Numbered from the stretch's first letter, positions 1 to 10,704 are shown. The stretch: DNA of 64,000 bases from UBA7803 sp034522075 (GCA_034522075.1 JAXHLO010000014.1:1-64000); one strand, 5' to 3'. Notes: generated by a model not told the origin, from the sequence alone. Made by a program: numbers and translations.

Positions 1-826
1 CGGCGTGGCCGACGATGCGTGCCAGCGGCGCGGCCCCGTTCAGGGCTTGTTCGTCGGCGACGACCAGCGCCGAAGCGCCATCGGAAATGGAGCTGGAATC
101 GGCTGCGGCAAATCGTGCCGTCGGCCTTGAAGGCAGGCTTGAGCGATGCAATGCGCTCGATCTTGGCACGGCCCGGCGGCTCGTCTTCGCTCACCGTGGT
201 GCCGTTGACCTCCATGGGGGCAATCTCGGCGGCCAGCGCACCGGAGGCCATGGCCTGGCGTGCACGTTCCACGGACCGGATGGCGTAGGCATCCTGGGCT
301 TCCCGGGTGAGCTGATAGGCGTCTGCCGTGTTCTGCGCGAAGGTGCCCATGGAGGAACCCGTCTCGGCATCCTCGAGACCGTCGAGGAACATGGCGTCCT
401 GGAGCTGCTGATGTCCCATGCGCAGGCCGGCGCGCGCCTTGACCACCAGGTAGGGCGCGTTGCTCATGCTCTCCATGCCGCCGGAAACCACCAGCCGGGC
501 GCCGCCGCCCGGATCAGGTCGCAGGCCAGCATGGTGGCCTTCATGCCGGAGCCGCAGACCTTGTTCACCGTGGTGGCGCCGCAGCTGTCCGGCAGGCCGG
601 CCCGGCGCATGGCCTGGCGGGCGGGCGCCTGCTTGAGGCCGGCGCTGATGACGTTGCCGAGAATGCCCTCGCTGACCTGTCCGGCCTCTATCCTGCCGTC
701 GGTCAGGGCCGCCTGCACGGCGTGGGCGCCGAGCTCGGGCGCGCTGCATGCCGACAGGGCGCCCTGAAAGCTGCCGATGGGTGTGCGCGCAGCGCTCGAG
801 CACCGTAGGCCTGTCTCCCTGCTCAT
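1..826 (-). CDS. Acetyl-CoA C-acetyltransferase (thiolase), C-terminus beyond window, two frame breaks
   Basis: Thiolase that makes or cleaves acetoacetyl-CoA. The N-terminal part reads ARTPIGSFQG and then the active-site segment VNKVCGSGMKA, whose Cys (about residue 91) is the acyl-carrying nucleophile. The frame is lost near 500-520 (ACDLIRA continues as SGGMESMSNAPYLV in another frame) and again near 110-115 (FKADGTI continues as SSISDGASALVV in another frame). Conserved thiolase sequence on both sides of each break points to single-base errors. The start at 826 is chosen because GGAG lies about 9 bases upstream; an in-frame ATG at 844 has no such site. The gene runs off the left edge, so the C-terminal Cys and His motifs are not visible. 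Confidence 0.85.
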
Positions 827-893
827 GCTGAGTTCTCCGGTCATGACGGCGTGCGCGGCATCCCACCCGCCGCAGCCCGCTATGCTGAACCGC

Positions 894-1397
894 TCATGTT
901 TCCCGGAAGCGCGGAATCAGCTCTACCAGGTTGCAGGGTCTGAAGGTGGAGTCGAGCTGGTGGCGCAGAATCTTCTCCCAGCCGGTGCGCACCGCATTGC
1001 CCGAGCCGGGCAGGGCAAAGATCAACGTGGCGTTGGCGATGCCGGCTACGGCCCGGGATTGAATGGTGGAGGCGCCGATTTCGTCGAAGGATACCTGGCG
1101 GAACAGTTCGCCGAAGCCGACGATGGTCTTGTCGAACAGCGGCAGCAGTGCTTCCGGCGTGCTGTCGCGGCCGGTAAAACCGGTGCCGCCTGTGGTCAGC
1201 ACCGCGTCGACCTGCGGATCGGCGATCCACTCGGAAACCACCGCGCGAATGCGATAGATGTCGTCCGGGACCAGGCCGCGGGCGGCCAGACGGTGGCCGG
1301 CAGCCTCGAGCTGGCTCGCCAGCAGGTCGCCGGACGTGTCGTCGGCGCTGGTGCGGGTATCTGAGACGGTGAGCACGGCACAGGCCAGCGAGATCAT
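894..1397 (-). CDS. moaB: Molybdenum cofactor biosynthesis protein B (MoaB/MogA-like)
   Basis: Adenylyltransferase-type protein of the MoaB/MogA family, acting on molybdopterin during molybdenum cofactor synthesis in the cytoplasm. The 167-residue product has the expected family length and reads AVLTVSDTRT at the N-terminus, then the nucleotide/pterin-binding stretch LTTGGTGFTGRD and the C-terminal FALPGSGNAVRTGWEKIL. The start at 1397 aligns with the family N-terminus; the 26 extra codons upstream are not conserved in type. It sits between a thiolase on the same strand and a divergent carboxylase, and no other molybdopterin genes are visible here. Assignment to MoaB over MogA rests on size and on this usual non-clustered context. 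Confidence 0.9.
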   Translation of the reverse strand: MISLACAVLTVSDTRTSADDTSGDLLASQLEAAGHRLAARGLVPDDIYRIRAVVSEWIADPQVDAVLTTGGTGFTGRDSTPEALLPLFDKTIVGFGELFRQVSFDEIGASTIQSRAVAGIANATLIFALPGSGNAVRTGWEKILRHQLDSTFRPCNLVELIPRFRET

Positions 1398-1451
1398 GCA
1401 GGGTGGGCTCCGAAAACAGTTTTTGCAGGAAAATCGGCCACTTACGAATAG

Positions 1452-4400
1452 GTGCGTTTGCGTATCCGAGGTCAAGTGGCTAGAGTACCGGCCATCTTAC
1501 ACCGGGTTGCTTGGGACGTGGAAAAACAGCTCGTCGAAGGGGACCGGCTCTACCTCATTGCAGAGAGTCTGGCCAAGGACTTCTCCCTGTTCCCCACCAC
1601 CAACATCGAGGAGCCGCTGCCGGGGCTGCTCGGTGAACGGGAAATTCTGCGCCGCCGCGACCGGCTGGCCAAACTCGACGTAGATTCCTACATCGAAGCG
1701 GTGGTGGCCCGGGCGGAAGACCCGGGGCGCGTGTCGGCACCGGAGATCATCCGCGCCCTCGGCCGGGTGGTCGAGGAAGAGTCCGATGGGCCGTTCTTTG
1801 CTGCCACCGTAGAACTCGAGTTCGATGGCGAGCCCCGCGCCGTGGGTTTCATCGCGCAGAACCGCGCGGCGAAGAACGGCGTGTGGATGCCGGAACATCA
1901 TCTGGCCGCCGCCCAGCGTATTCAGGCCTGCTCCCAGCGGGCCATACCCATCGTCACGCTCATGGACACACCCGGTGCCGATGCCGGCGAAGAGGCCAAC
2001 CGTAACAATCAGGCCCACAGCATCTCGCGCCTCATTGCCGAGATGAGCAACGTGGACGTGCCCAACATCGGCATCATCCTCGGGCTGGGCTATTCCGGCG
2101 GGGCCATCCCGCTGGCTGCCAGTAACATGATTCTGTCGGTGCGCGACGGCGTGTTCAGCACGATTCAGCCGAAGGCGCTGGCGAACATCGCGCGGCGATT
2201 GAATCTGTCCTGGCAGGAGTGTGCCAAATACGTGGGGCTGTCGCCGTTCGAACTCTACGGGCAGGGCAACATCGACGGCGTCATCGACTACGCGCCGGGC
2301 GAGACCGGCGAGAAGCTGGACAACTTCCGCCATGCCATCGTCGCCGGCATCGAGCGGGTGGAAGACAAGGTCAAGGAATTCGTGGCCGGAATCCTCTACA
2401 TTCTCGATCACTACCGGCAGAGCCGGCAGCATCCTGTTCCCGTCGGAGCAGCTCCAGACCATGCAGGCCACCGCTTCAATGAAGCAGACAAGAACACCGA
2501 CGGAATACCTGAACGTCTTCGGCGTCGCCTATCGCTATCTGCGTTACCTGAAAGTGCGCCAGCGCATCAAGGCCACGACCAAGTCTCAGTACGGGCGGCT
2601 GGCCGATCAGGAGCTGCCCAAGGGCGAGCTCGACGTGCGCGCCGATCTGGAACGGCGTCAGACATTCCTGCGCTGGATGCAGGATCCCGACCGGGTCGTC
2701 TACGACGAGTTTCTGTCGCGGGCCTGGAAGAACTACAACGAGAAAAAGCAGGCCGTCCACGACGAACGGGGCCGTATCGCCCAGTTCATATTCGGTGAGC
2801 CGAAGAAGAACTACGAGGACGCCCGCTCGGCACTGCTCACCACCGTGGGCGTGTTCCTCTACAACCGCTGGAAGGCGGATGCGGTAGGCAATCTGCGGGC
2901 GCTGCGGGATTTCCTGCGGCATCACGAGGACATCCGGCAGATTCTGCGGGTGGAAGACCTCACTGATCCGGCCGGGCTCGCCCTGGCGCTGGCCGACGAC
3001 AAGAAACTGCTGACGCAGTTGCGGCGGCGTTTCAGCCACGAAGGCAAAAAGCTGCTGCGTAAATCCGGCGTGGAAGAAAAGTCGGAAGTGTATCTCTCGA
3101 ACCAGCTCACCAACGAGCTGAATCTGGCGATTACCGGTGGGTCGCTGGCAGCGCTGGTGGGCGATGAGCTGGGACCACTCGCCCGGGCTCAGGTCGCCGT
3201 CAACGCCTCGGACGTTGCCGTGAACCGGGCCATTCTCGTCGATCGCTATGGCGAATACGTCGCACCGCCGCGCACCGAGGCGACGCCGGTGCCCTTCAGC
3301 GATCTCACCGTACTCGACGTGCTGATCGCCGACGATCTGCGGCGTGATTTCCTCACGGAATGCGAGAACCTGCTGCTGTTCGACTCGGTCTATGACCAGA
3401 TCATCGCCAATCTCGACAGCATTGCCGAAGAGGCGCAGAGCAACCAGTCGCTGTCCAAAGACTCCCTGGAACGGCTGCTGGATACGACCCTGTACCTGGG
3501 TGCCGCAGGGCGTGACTCTGGGCCGAGCGCCGGGGCCGGAATCGGGTGAGGGAGGCGGCCGACCGGCTGCGTGCCCAGTTCAACAACTGGTACCTGCGGG
3601 TCATGCGGCTGCCCAAGAACACGGATTTCTTCCGTTCGGTGGAAGAGTGGAAGAAGACCAGCTTCCCGCACCTGTCGGATACCTTGTTCGTGGTGGTCAC
3701 GCACCTGTTCGACGTGCTGCTGTATTCCTATATCCAGTCCGAGCGCGATGGTAAGGGTTACCAGGGCCGCATCGCGCCGAAGAACATCGGCCGGCGTAAG
3801 GATTTCTGGAACCGCCTCAACATTGCCTACCGGGATCTGTTGATTCAGAACGTTCTGCGCCGCTTCAAGAACAGCCGCGCCACCACCTACGAGCGGTTCG
3901 TCGAAACGTTCTTCACCGACTTCGAGGAAAAGTTCGAAGAGCTGATCAGCTCCGACCCCTGCGAGTTCCCCGGCTTCCGCCTGTCCATCGAAGGTGCGTT
4001 GAAAAGCGACGTGGCGCCCTGCGGCATCATTGCCGGCATCGGCGAGTTCAAGGGTGTGCACAGTTCCATCAACGGCAGCGCCCGGGTAGGCGTGGTGATT
4101 TCCAACGTGGCGTTTCAGGCCGGTTCATTCGATATGGCCAGCGCCGAGAAGTTCTGCCGGCTGCTGGTGGAATGTGCCGAGCAGCACCTGCCGGTGGTCT
4201 GCTTCGTGTCGTCCGGCGGCATGCAGACCAAGGAGGGTGCCGGCGCGCTGTTCTCCATGGCGGCGGTCAACGACCGCATCACACGGTTCGTGCGCGACCA
4301 TGACCTGCCGGTGATCATGTTCGGCTTCGGCGATTGCACCGGCGGTGCCCAGGCCAGTTTCGTCACCCATCCGCTGGCGCAGACATATTATTTTTCCGGT

Positions 4401-6422
4401 ACCAGCATGCCCTTCGCCGGGCAGATCGTGGTGCCGTCCAACCTGCCGCTGACGTCCATCCTGTCCAACTATCTGTCGCTGGAACCGGGCTCCATGCAGG
4501 GGCTGGTCACGCACCCGTTCCAGCCGGAGCTCGACGAGGAGTTGCGGCGCATCGACCCGGAAATCCCGGTGCCTCAGGAATCGGTGCAGGATGTGGTGCA
4601 GCGCGTGCTGTCGGGCATTCTCAGCCAGCAGCGCCCGGTGGTCGTGGCCCATCGGCCCAAGTACACCGACAAGGATCTCATCCGCCCGGTGCGGCGCACG
4701 CTCATTCATGCCCGCGGCTGCACCGCGGCGAAACTCATACGCATCGCCCAGAAGAACGACATCGAAGTAGTGCTGGTGCAATCCGACCCGGACATGGAGT
4801 CGGCGGCCGTGGACATGCTCACAGGCCGCGACACCCTGGTGTGCATCGGCGGCAACACGCCGGATGAAAGTTATCTCAATGCCCAGAGCGTGCTGCGGGT
4901 GGCCGAGCACGAGGGGGTAGATTCACTGCACCCGGGCATCGGTTTTCTCTCGGAGAACGCCCAGTTCGCCGAGCTCGTGCGTTCCCACGGTATCAACTTC
5001 ATCGGCCCGCCGGTATCCAGCATGGACACCATGGGCAACAAGTCCAATGCCATCAACACGGCCATCCGCCTGGGCGTGCCGGTCGTACCCGGCAGCCACG
5101 GTATTCTCACCGACGTGGACAGAGCCGCTCAGGTGGCCGAGAACATCGGCTTTCCCGTGCTCATCAAGGCCGTGCACGGCGGCGGCGGCAAGGGCATCCA
5201 GGTCGTCGAGGACCCATCGCAGTTCCACGAGCTGTTCCACCGGGTGACCGCCGAGGCACGCGGTGCATTCGGCAACGGCGACGTGTATCTCGAGAAATAC
5301 ATCACCGAGCTGCGCCACATCGAAGCGCAGCTTCTGCGTGATACCCACGGCAACACACGGGTGCTGGGGCTGCGCGACTGCAGCGTGCAGCGCAACAAGC
5401 AGAAGGTGTTCGAGGAATCCGACTCCACCATGCTCACCTCTGAGCTGCGCGAGCAGGTCATGAAGCATACCGCCGCGCTGGCCGAGGAAGTGAAGTACGT
5501 GGGCGCGGGCACGGTGGAGTTCATCTACGATCTCGAGGCTCAGGCCGTGTATTTCATGGAGATGAATACCCGGCTGCAGGTTGAGCATCCGGTCACCGAA
5601 TGGGTGTCGGGCGTGGACATCGTCACGCAGCAGTTCCGCATCGCCTCCGGCGAATCCATTGCTGATCTCGAGATCGGTGCAAACGGCTATGCCATCGAAG
5701 CCCGGGTCAATGCCGAGCGGGTGCACCTGAGTTCGGCCGGCGAGGTGTTGATTCACCCCCATCCCGGCGAGATCCGCGATTGCGAATTCCCGGAGGAGGC
5801 GGGTGTGGAAGTGATCGCCACGGCTGCGTCGGGCAAGTTCGTGTCGCCTTATTACGACAGCATGGTGGCGCAGGTGATCGTCCACGCGCCGGACCGGGAC
5901 AGCGGCATTGCCAAGCTGCGCGACTATCTCGACCGGGTCAACATCACCGGCATCTGCACCAACATTCCGCTGCTGCGCCGGGTGCTGGCCGATGAGACCT
6001 TCCGCAAGGGCATTTATCATACCGGCTACCTGCCGGACTTCCTGTCGCGCATCGACGCCCAGGCGCTGATCGACGACATTGAATCGGCAGCCGGCGAGTT
6101 GTCTGCCGGCATCGACAAGGATGCCATCAGCATCGACGGCAGCGACGAACTGAAAGTCCTGGCACCGGCGGCGGCCATCTTCTATACCGCCCCGGCGCCC
6201 ACCGAGCCCGACTATGTGTCGGTGGGCGACCGCATATCGGTGCGCCATACCATCGGCCAGCTCGAAGCCATGAAGATTTTCACACCGCTGAAGCTGGCCG
6301 ACTTCAATCACGAATACGAGCTCTATGAGGAGTCGCGGGAGTACGAAGTCACGCGCATCAACATGAGCTCCGGGCAGCAGGTGAGCGCCGGGGATCTGCT
6401 GTTTGTGGTGAAAGCGGTTTAG
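1452..6422 (+). CDS. Giant single-chain acyl-CoA carboxylase (CT-alpha, linker, CT-beta, biotin carboxylase, biotin carrier), two compensating frame breaks
   Basis: Biotin-dependent acyl-CoA (probably acetyl-CoA) carboxylase with all functions on one chain of about 1656 residues. Order: AccA-like carboxyltransferase half (GLGYSGGAIPLA, about residues 130-310); a long charged helical linker of unknown role (about 330-800); AccD-like half without the usual zinc finger (FQAGSFDMAS, SSGGMQTKEGAGAL, about 850-1020); biotin carboxylase with ATP-grasp (GGGGKGIQVV, RDCSVQRNKQK, NTRLQVEHPVTE, about 1080-1530); and a carrier domain with the biotinylation motif EAMK (Lys near 1607). The frame shifts near 2420 and returns near 3500-3550, and conserved sequence flanks both breaks, so the net length stays a multiple of three. 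The GTG start at 1452 is uncertain; GTG 1476 has a GAGG four bases upstream. Substrate specificity cannot be read from sequence. Confidence 0.85.
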
Positions 6423-7153
6423 CCCATCAACCTCCGCACCCCCTCCACCACACACACACCGGCAATAGCCAGAATGACCCAGCCGCTGACCCGGCGGAAG
6501 GTGTCGTCGGCCAGACGATCGAGAAACCGCGTTCCCACCCGCGTCCCCGCCACCGCGGTGAGCATGGCCGCGGCGTAGAGCCACGCCGGTAGCGCATCAG
6601 CGCTGCCGATGATCATGCCGTAATACACCAGCTTCAGCACATGTCCCAGGGTCTGGGTGATGGCTTTGCTGGCCACCACCTGATGCCGGGTGAGGGTGGA
6701 GTTGAGATAGAACATGTCCAGCAGCGGCCCGGAGGCCCCGGCCAGGAGCTGGGCGGCGGTGACCAGGACCCCGCAGCCCAGGGCCGTGGGCCAGTGGTTC
6801 ATGTCCAGCACGCGCAGGCGCGGCGTTACCCGGGCGAGAAACGGCATGACACCCACCAGCAGCAGCACCAGGCCGGCGTCCGGGACCAGTGTGAGGGCGG
6901 TGAAGGCCGCCAGTGCCAGCGCCGCGCCGGTGACGTAAGGAGGCAGAATGTGCCACTGCACATGGCGGCGCAGGAACACGGCCCGGGAGCCGTTGGACAT
7001 GGCCTGCACGGCGCCGTGGATCATCATGGCCGCGGATACCGATACCGTAGACACCAGAATTGCCATGAGGATCATGCCGCCGGCCATGCCAAGCACACCG
7101 GAGAGCACGGCGGTGCAGAACACGCTGACGATGATGAGGGCGCTGATGAGCAT
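6419..7153 (-). CDS. TSUP (TauE/SafE) family membrane exporter
   Basis: Integral inner-membrane protein of the sulfite exporter TauE/SafE family, 244 residues, with about eight hydrophobic segments. The first begins right at the N-terminus (ALIIVSVFCTAVLSGVLGMA). The glycine-rich GVLGMAGGMILM and the second-half repeat GASGPLLDMFYL are typical of the two-repeat TSUP fold, which exports sulfur-containing or organic anions. It converges with the carboxylase (stop codons overlap by four bases) and is divergent from a LysR-type regulator 93 bases away. That pairing, with a dyad in the shared promoter region, suggests the regulator controls it. The substrate is not identifiable. Confidence 0.88.
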   Translation of the reverse strand: MLISALIIVSVFCTAVLSGVLGMAGGMILMAILVSTVSVSAAMMIHGAVQAMSNGSRAVFLRRHVQWHILPPYVTGAALALAAFTALTLVPDAGLVLLLVGVMPFLARVTPRLRVLDMNHWPTALGCGVLVTAAQLLAGASGPLLDMFYLNSTLTRHQVVASKAITQTLGHVLKLVYYGMIIGSADALPAWLYAAAMLTAVAGTRVGTRFLDRLADDTFRRVSGWVILAIAGVCVVEGVRRLMG

Positions 7154-7201
7154 GACGCGTAGTCTGGGCGGGGGCGTTACATGAAAAAAGCGAATAGATG
7201 G

Positions 7202-7221
7202 AATATGATTCTTTTCATATT
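7202..7221. promoter_or_regulatory. 20-bp perfect dyad, candidate LysR-type operator
   Basis: AATATGA (7202-7208) and its exact reverse complement TCATATT (7215-7221) are separated by six bases. The dyad lies in the AT-rich 92-base gap between the TSUP exporter and the LysR-type gene, the standard place for an operator of a divergently transcribed LysR target. Binding is inferred from position and symmetry only. Confidence 0.55.
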
Positions 7222-7245
7222 GGAATTCATTCGCGGCGACGGGTC

Positions 7246-8100
7246 ATGCTCGAGAATCTGGAAACCCTGGTTACCCTGTCCAAAACCGGCACCATGATGG
7301 AAACCGCCACGGTGCTGAAAGTGTCCCAGTCGGCGGTGAGCAAGCGCATCGCCGCCCTCGAGCGCTTCTATGACCGGGCTCTCATCGAACGCCACGGACG
7401 CCGCGTGGTGCTCACCCATCACGGCACGCGCCTGGTGGAGAAGGTCACGCCGCTCATCTCGGAGCTGCGCAGCGTGTTCCTGGAAGATAATGCGCTGCGC
7501 CGCGGCAAGATCATCATGGGCGTCTCCGAGGCGATTCTGGCGAGCTGGGGGCCGCGGCTGTTCGCCCGCGTGCAGACACTGATGCCGGAAGTGGAGTTCA
7601 CCTTCCACGCCCAGCGCTCGCCGGTGGTGCTGGACCGGATCCGTTCCGGCGAGTACATGCTCGGTATCTGCACCGGTTCACCGGACGCCGATACCGATCT
7701 GCAGAGTGAAGTGATCCGCCGCGAGGCTATGGTGATTCTGCCATCCGCTCTGCAGCCCATCGAGTATGAGCTCGGTGAGCCCCTGTCGGTAATTACCATT
7801 GAATCCCGCTCCGGCGCCTGGCGCTCCATCGAGGAGGACATGGGCCGGTTTGCCCTGCATCGGCGCGTATCCCTGGAATCCTTCTTTTCAGTCGCGCAGA
7901 TGGCGCTGGCCGGCTTCGGCCACGGGCTGGTACCGGAAGGCGTGGCCCGCACACTGGGCGTAGGTGAAGCCGACTGGATCAGCCTGCGCAGCGCCGGCCT
8001 GCACCGTCCGGTGCGCTTCGTTGCCCGCAAGTCCATGTTCTCTCAGCCGCTGGTGCAGACTTTCTATCAGGCCGTGTCAGAATTGGCGGAATCCGCCTGA
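7246..8100 (+). CDS. LysR-family transcriptional regulator
   Basis: 284-residue regulator with an N-terminal winged helix-turn-helix (residues about 1-60: LETLVTLSKTGTMMETATVL, then VSQSAVSKRIAALE) and a C-terminal substrate-binding fold that would sense a small effector. The start at 7246 places the helix-turn-helix at the N-terminus as in the family; upstream codons read through the AT-rich promoter dyad. It is divergent from the TSUP exporter and followed 12 bases later by a GST-like gene, so it may control either or both. The effector is unknown. Confidence 0.9.
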   Translation: MLENLETLVTLSKTGTMMETATVLKVSQSAVSKRIAALERFYDRALIERHGRRVVLTHHGTRLVEKVTPLISELRSVFLEDNALRRGKIIMGVSEAILASWGPRLFARVQTLMPEVEFTFHAQRSPVVLDRIRSGEYMLGICTGSPDADTDLQSEVIRREAMVILPSALQPIEYELGEPLSVITIESRSGAWRSIEEDMGRFALHRRVSLESFFSVAQMALAGFGHGLVPEGVARTLGVGEADWISLRSAGLHRPVRFVARKSMFSQPLVQTFYQAVSELAESA

Positions 8101-8112
8101 CCTGGAGTCATC

Positions 8113-9030
8113 ATGGACATCTATCTGCATCACTACCCGGCATCGCTGTTTTCCGAGAAGGTGCGGGTGCTGCTGGGCTATCTGAACCTGCCCTGGCACT
8201 CGGTGATCATTCCCAGCATCATGCCGCGGCCGCTGCTCATGCCCCTGTCCGGCGGCTACCGCAAGACGCCGGTGCTGCAGATCGGCGCCAACGTTTACTG
8301 CGACACCAAAATCATCGCCCGGGCGCTGGCCCGGCACAGCGGCAATGACGATCTCTACCGTCATGGGTTCAGCGCTCATCGGGTGGCCGACTGGGCGGAT
8401 ACCCAGCTCTTTCAGACGGGTGTGGCGCTGAACTTTTCGCCCGAGGCCGCCGGCGCCATGCTCGGCAGCCTGCCGCCGGAAGAAGCCAAGGCGTTTGCCA
8501 AAGACCGCGCCGAGCTGACCCAGGGGGCAGCCATCAGCCGTATCTCGGCGGACGCCGCGCGCGGTTATCTGCGCCATGCGCTCGTCGAGCTGGATGGGTC
8601 GTTGTCGGGGGCGTTTCTATTCGGTGCTACGCCGTGCATTGCGGATTTTTCTGTCTATCACTGCCTGTGGTTTCTCGGCAACAATGCCGTGAACGCTCCC
8701 ATGCTCGACGACTTCGCCGAGGTGCGCGCCTGGATGGACCGCATGGCGTCGTTCGGCCACGGGGGTGTCCAGGAATCCAGCGGCGAGGCAGCGCTGGCAG
8801 CGGCGCGTGAGGCTGTGCCGCAACTGCCCGCCCTCACGAACGCGCTGCCGGACGGCCTGGCGCTGGGCCAGGAAGTGACGGTGACACCCGTGGACTATGG
8901 CCGGATTCCGGTGCACGGACGCCTGGCAGCGTGGTCGGCGGAGGAGATCATCATCGAGCGGGAGTCCGCGGAAAGCGGCCCGGTGATGGTGCATTTCCCG
9001 TCACCCGGGTTCGAGGTCGCCCGGGTCTGA
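8113..9030 (+). CDS. Glutathione S-transferase family protein
   Basis: 305 residues. The first 80 form a thioredoxin-like GST N-domain (HHYPASLFSEKVRVLLGYLN; the cis-Pro region reads KTPVLQ, followed by YCDTKIIARAL). An alpha-helical C-domain follows (ATPCIADFSVYHCLWFL). The remaining about 80 residues are longer than a plain GST, and I do not recognise them. GGAG precedes the ATG. The gene follows the LysR regulator by 12 bases, probably cotranscribed, and its 3' end overlaps the convergent hemH by 30 bases. No catalytic Ser/Tyr/Cys can be assigned with certainty, so enzymatic activity is open. Confidence 0.8.
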   Translation: MDIYLHHYPASLFSEKVRVLLGYLNLPWHSVIIPSIMPRPLLMPLSGGYRKTPVLQIGANVYCDTKIIARALARHSGNDDLYRHGFSAHRVADWADTQLFQTGVALNFSPEAAGAMLGSLPPEEAKAFAKDRAELTQGAAISRISADAARGYLRHALVELDGSLSGAFLFGATPCIADFSVYHCLWFLGNNAVNAPMLDDFAEVRAWMDRMASFGHGGVQESSGEAALAAAREAVPQLPALTNALPDGLALGQEVTVTPVDYGRIPVHGRLAAWSAEEIIIERESAESGPVMVHFPSPGFEVARV

Positions 9031-10035
9031 AGCCCGGCACCAGCCGGTCAGCGCGTTGATCCAGTCGGCGCGGTCGTTGAGGCAGGGCACCAGGGTGAAG
9101 CTTTCGCCGCCGGCATCCATGAAGGTGTCGCGGCCGCTCATGCCGATTTCCTCGAGGGTCTCCAGGTTATCGGCGACGAATGCCGGGCAGGCGACCACCA
9201 GGTGGCGTACGCCGCGTGCGGGCAGGCCGGCCAGGGTCTGGTCGGTGTAGGGCTGCAGCCACGGCAGCCGCCCGAGACGTGATTGAAAGCTCATCGTGTA
9301 GCGGTCGTCGCCGATCTGCAGCGCTTCGGCCAGCAACTCGGAAGTGCGCAGGCACTGGTGCCGGTAACAGGTGGCATGGGCCGGCGAAGGGGTCCGACAG
9401 CAGTCCGGTGAGGCCAGACAATGCTGCCCGGTGGGGTCGGCGCGGGTGATGTGACGTTCCGGCAGACCGTGATAGCTGAGCAGCAGGTGGTCCCATTCTG
9501 CAGGCAGATGTTCCCGTACGCTGGCGGTCAGGGCTGCTATGTAGTCCTGGCGGGCGTAGAACGGCGGCAGCACCTGCAGCGTCATGTGATCGCCAATGAG
9601 CTTTTCCACGGCTTTCACGGTGGTGGTGCAGGTGGAGTCGGCGAATTGCGGATACAGCGGCACCAGCAGCAGCTCGGTGACGCCCTGCGCCCGCAATCGC
9701 GCCAGCGCGCCGGCCAGGCTCGGCTCGCCGTAGCGCATGGCGAGTTCGCACGGCACGGGGAGCTGTTCCCGGGCGGCGGCGGCCAGATTGCGGCTGTAGT
9801 GCAGCAGGGGCGAGCCGGTGCCCGGGCCGGCGTGATCCCAGATCTTGCTGTAGGCCTCGGCACTGCGGCGGGGCCGGAACGGCAGAATGAACCCGGATAC
9901 GATCAGCTTGCGCAACGGCCAGGGCACGTCGAGCACGTAGGGATCCATGAGAAAATCTTTCAGATAGCGTCGCACAGCGGCCGTCGAGCATGACGCCGGC
10001 GTGCCGAGATTGACCAGGAGGATGCCGCGGGACAT
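9001..10035 (-). CDS. hemH: Ferrochelatase
   Basis: Last enzyme of protoheme synthesis: inserts Fe2+ into protoporphyrin IX at the inner face of the membrane. 344 residues, normal for the family. Visible motifs are GILLVNLGTPAS at the N-terminus, the catalytic-region LLSYHGLPERH with the conserved His, FQSRLGRLPWLQPYTD, and the C-terminal LVVACPAFVADNLETLEEI with the conserved Glu. It is divergent from hisH across a 30-base gap that contains an ATAATAT-like stretch usable as a -10 in either direction. The 3' ends of hemH and the GST-like gene overlap. Confidence 0.95.
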   Translation of the reverse strand: MSRGILLVNLGTPASCSTAAVRRYLKDFLMDPYVLDVPWPLRKLIVSGFILPFRPRRSAEAYSKIWDHAGPGTGSPLLHYSRNLAAAAREQLPVPCELAMRYGEPSLAGALARLRAQGVTELLLVPLYPQFADSTCTTTVKAVEKLIGDHMTLQVLPPFYARQDYIAALTASVREHLPAEWDHLLLSYHGLPERHITRADPTGQHCLASPDCCRTPSPAHATCYRHQCLRTSELLAEALQIGDDRYTMSFQSRLGRLPWLQPYTDQTLAGLPARGVRHLVVACPAFVADNLETLEEIGMSGRDTFMDAGGESFTLVPCLNDRADWINALTGWCRASDPGDLEPG

Positions 10036-10065
10036 TGAATCAGATAATATCCGCGCTCCTTCGAG

Positions 10066-10704
10066 ATGTCACCGGAAAGCGCCTTGGCCGTCATCATTGA
10101 CTACGACGCCGGAAATCTGCGCAGCGTGCAGCGGGCCTGCCGCGAAGTGGGTCTGGAGGCCGAGATCAGCGCCGATCCGGACCGGGTGCGGCGTGCGGAC
10201 CGGATCATATTTCCGGGCGTGGGCGCGGCCGGCAGCGCCATGCAGAGCCTGACCGCCAGCGGGCTGGATCAGGCCCTTACCGAAGCCATTCGCGCCGGCA
10301 CGCCGGTATTCGGCATCTGCCTGGGGCTGCAGATCTCCCTCGATCGCTCCGAGGAGAACGACACGGCCACCCTGGGTCTGATTCCCGGCCGGGTTCGCCG
10401 CTTCGCCTTCGACAAACCGGAGCTCAAGGTGCCGCACATGGGCTGGAACGAGGTACGCGTCGTGCAGCCCCACCCTTTGCTGGCCGGGGTGAAGGCCGGT
10501 GACGAGTTCTATTTCGTGCACGGCTACTATCCCGAACCCGAGCACACAGCCGACGTCTACGCGGTCACCGACTACGAGATCGAATTCGCGGCGGCGCTCG
10601 GCCGCGACAACTACTTCGGCATGCAATGCCACCCGGAAAAGAGCGGGCGTGTGGGCCTGGACGTGCTGCGGCGCTTCGCCGCCTGGGACGGCAGCCCATG
10701 TTGA
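10066..10704 (+). CDS. hisH: Imidazole glycerol phosphate synthase, glutaminase subunit HisH
   Basis: Class I glutamine amidotransferase that supplies ammonia to HisF in histidine biosynthesis. The 212-residue protein shows the catalytic Cys in FGICLGLQ and the His-Glu pair in MQCHPEKSG. Other conserved pieces are IIDYDAGNLRSVQ, the oxyanion region IFPGVGAAGSA and HMGWNEV. The start codon lies 30 bases from the divergent hemH start. The stop overlaps the hisF start (ATG inside the last codons), indicating translational coupling. No other his genes are nearby. Confidence 0.94.
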   Translation: MSPESALAVIIDYDAGNLRSVQRACREVGLEAEISADPDRVRRADRIIFPGVGAAGSAMQSLTASGLDQALTEAIRAGTPVFGICLGLQISLDRSEENDTATLGLIPGRVRRFAFDKPELKVPHMGWNEVRVVQPHPLLAGVKAGDEFYFVHGYYPEPEHTADVYAVTDYEIEFAAALGRDNYFGMQCHPEKSGRVGLDVLRRFAAWDGSPC

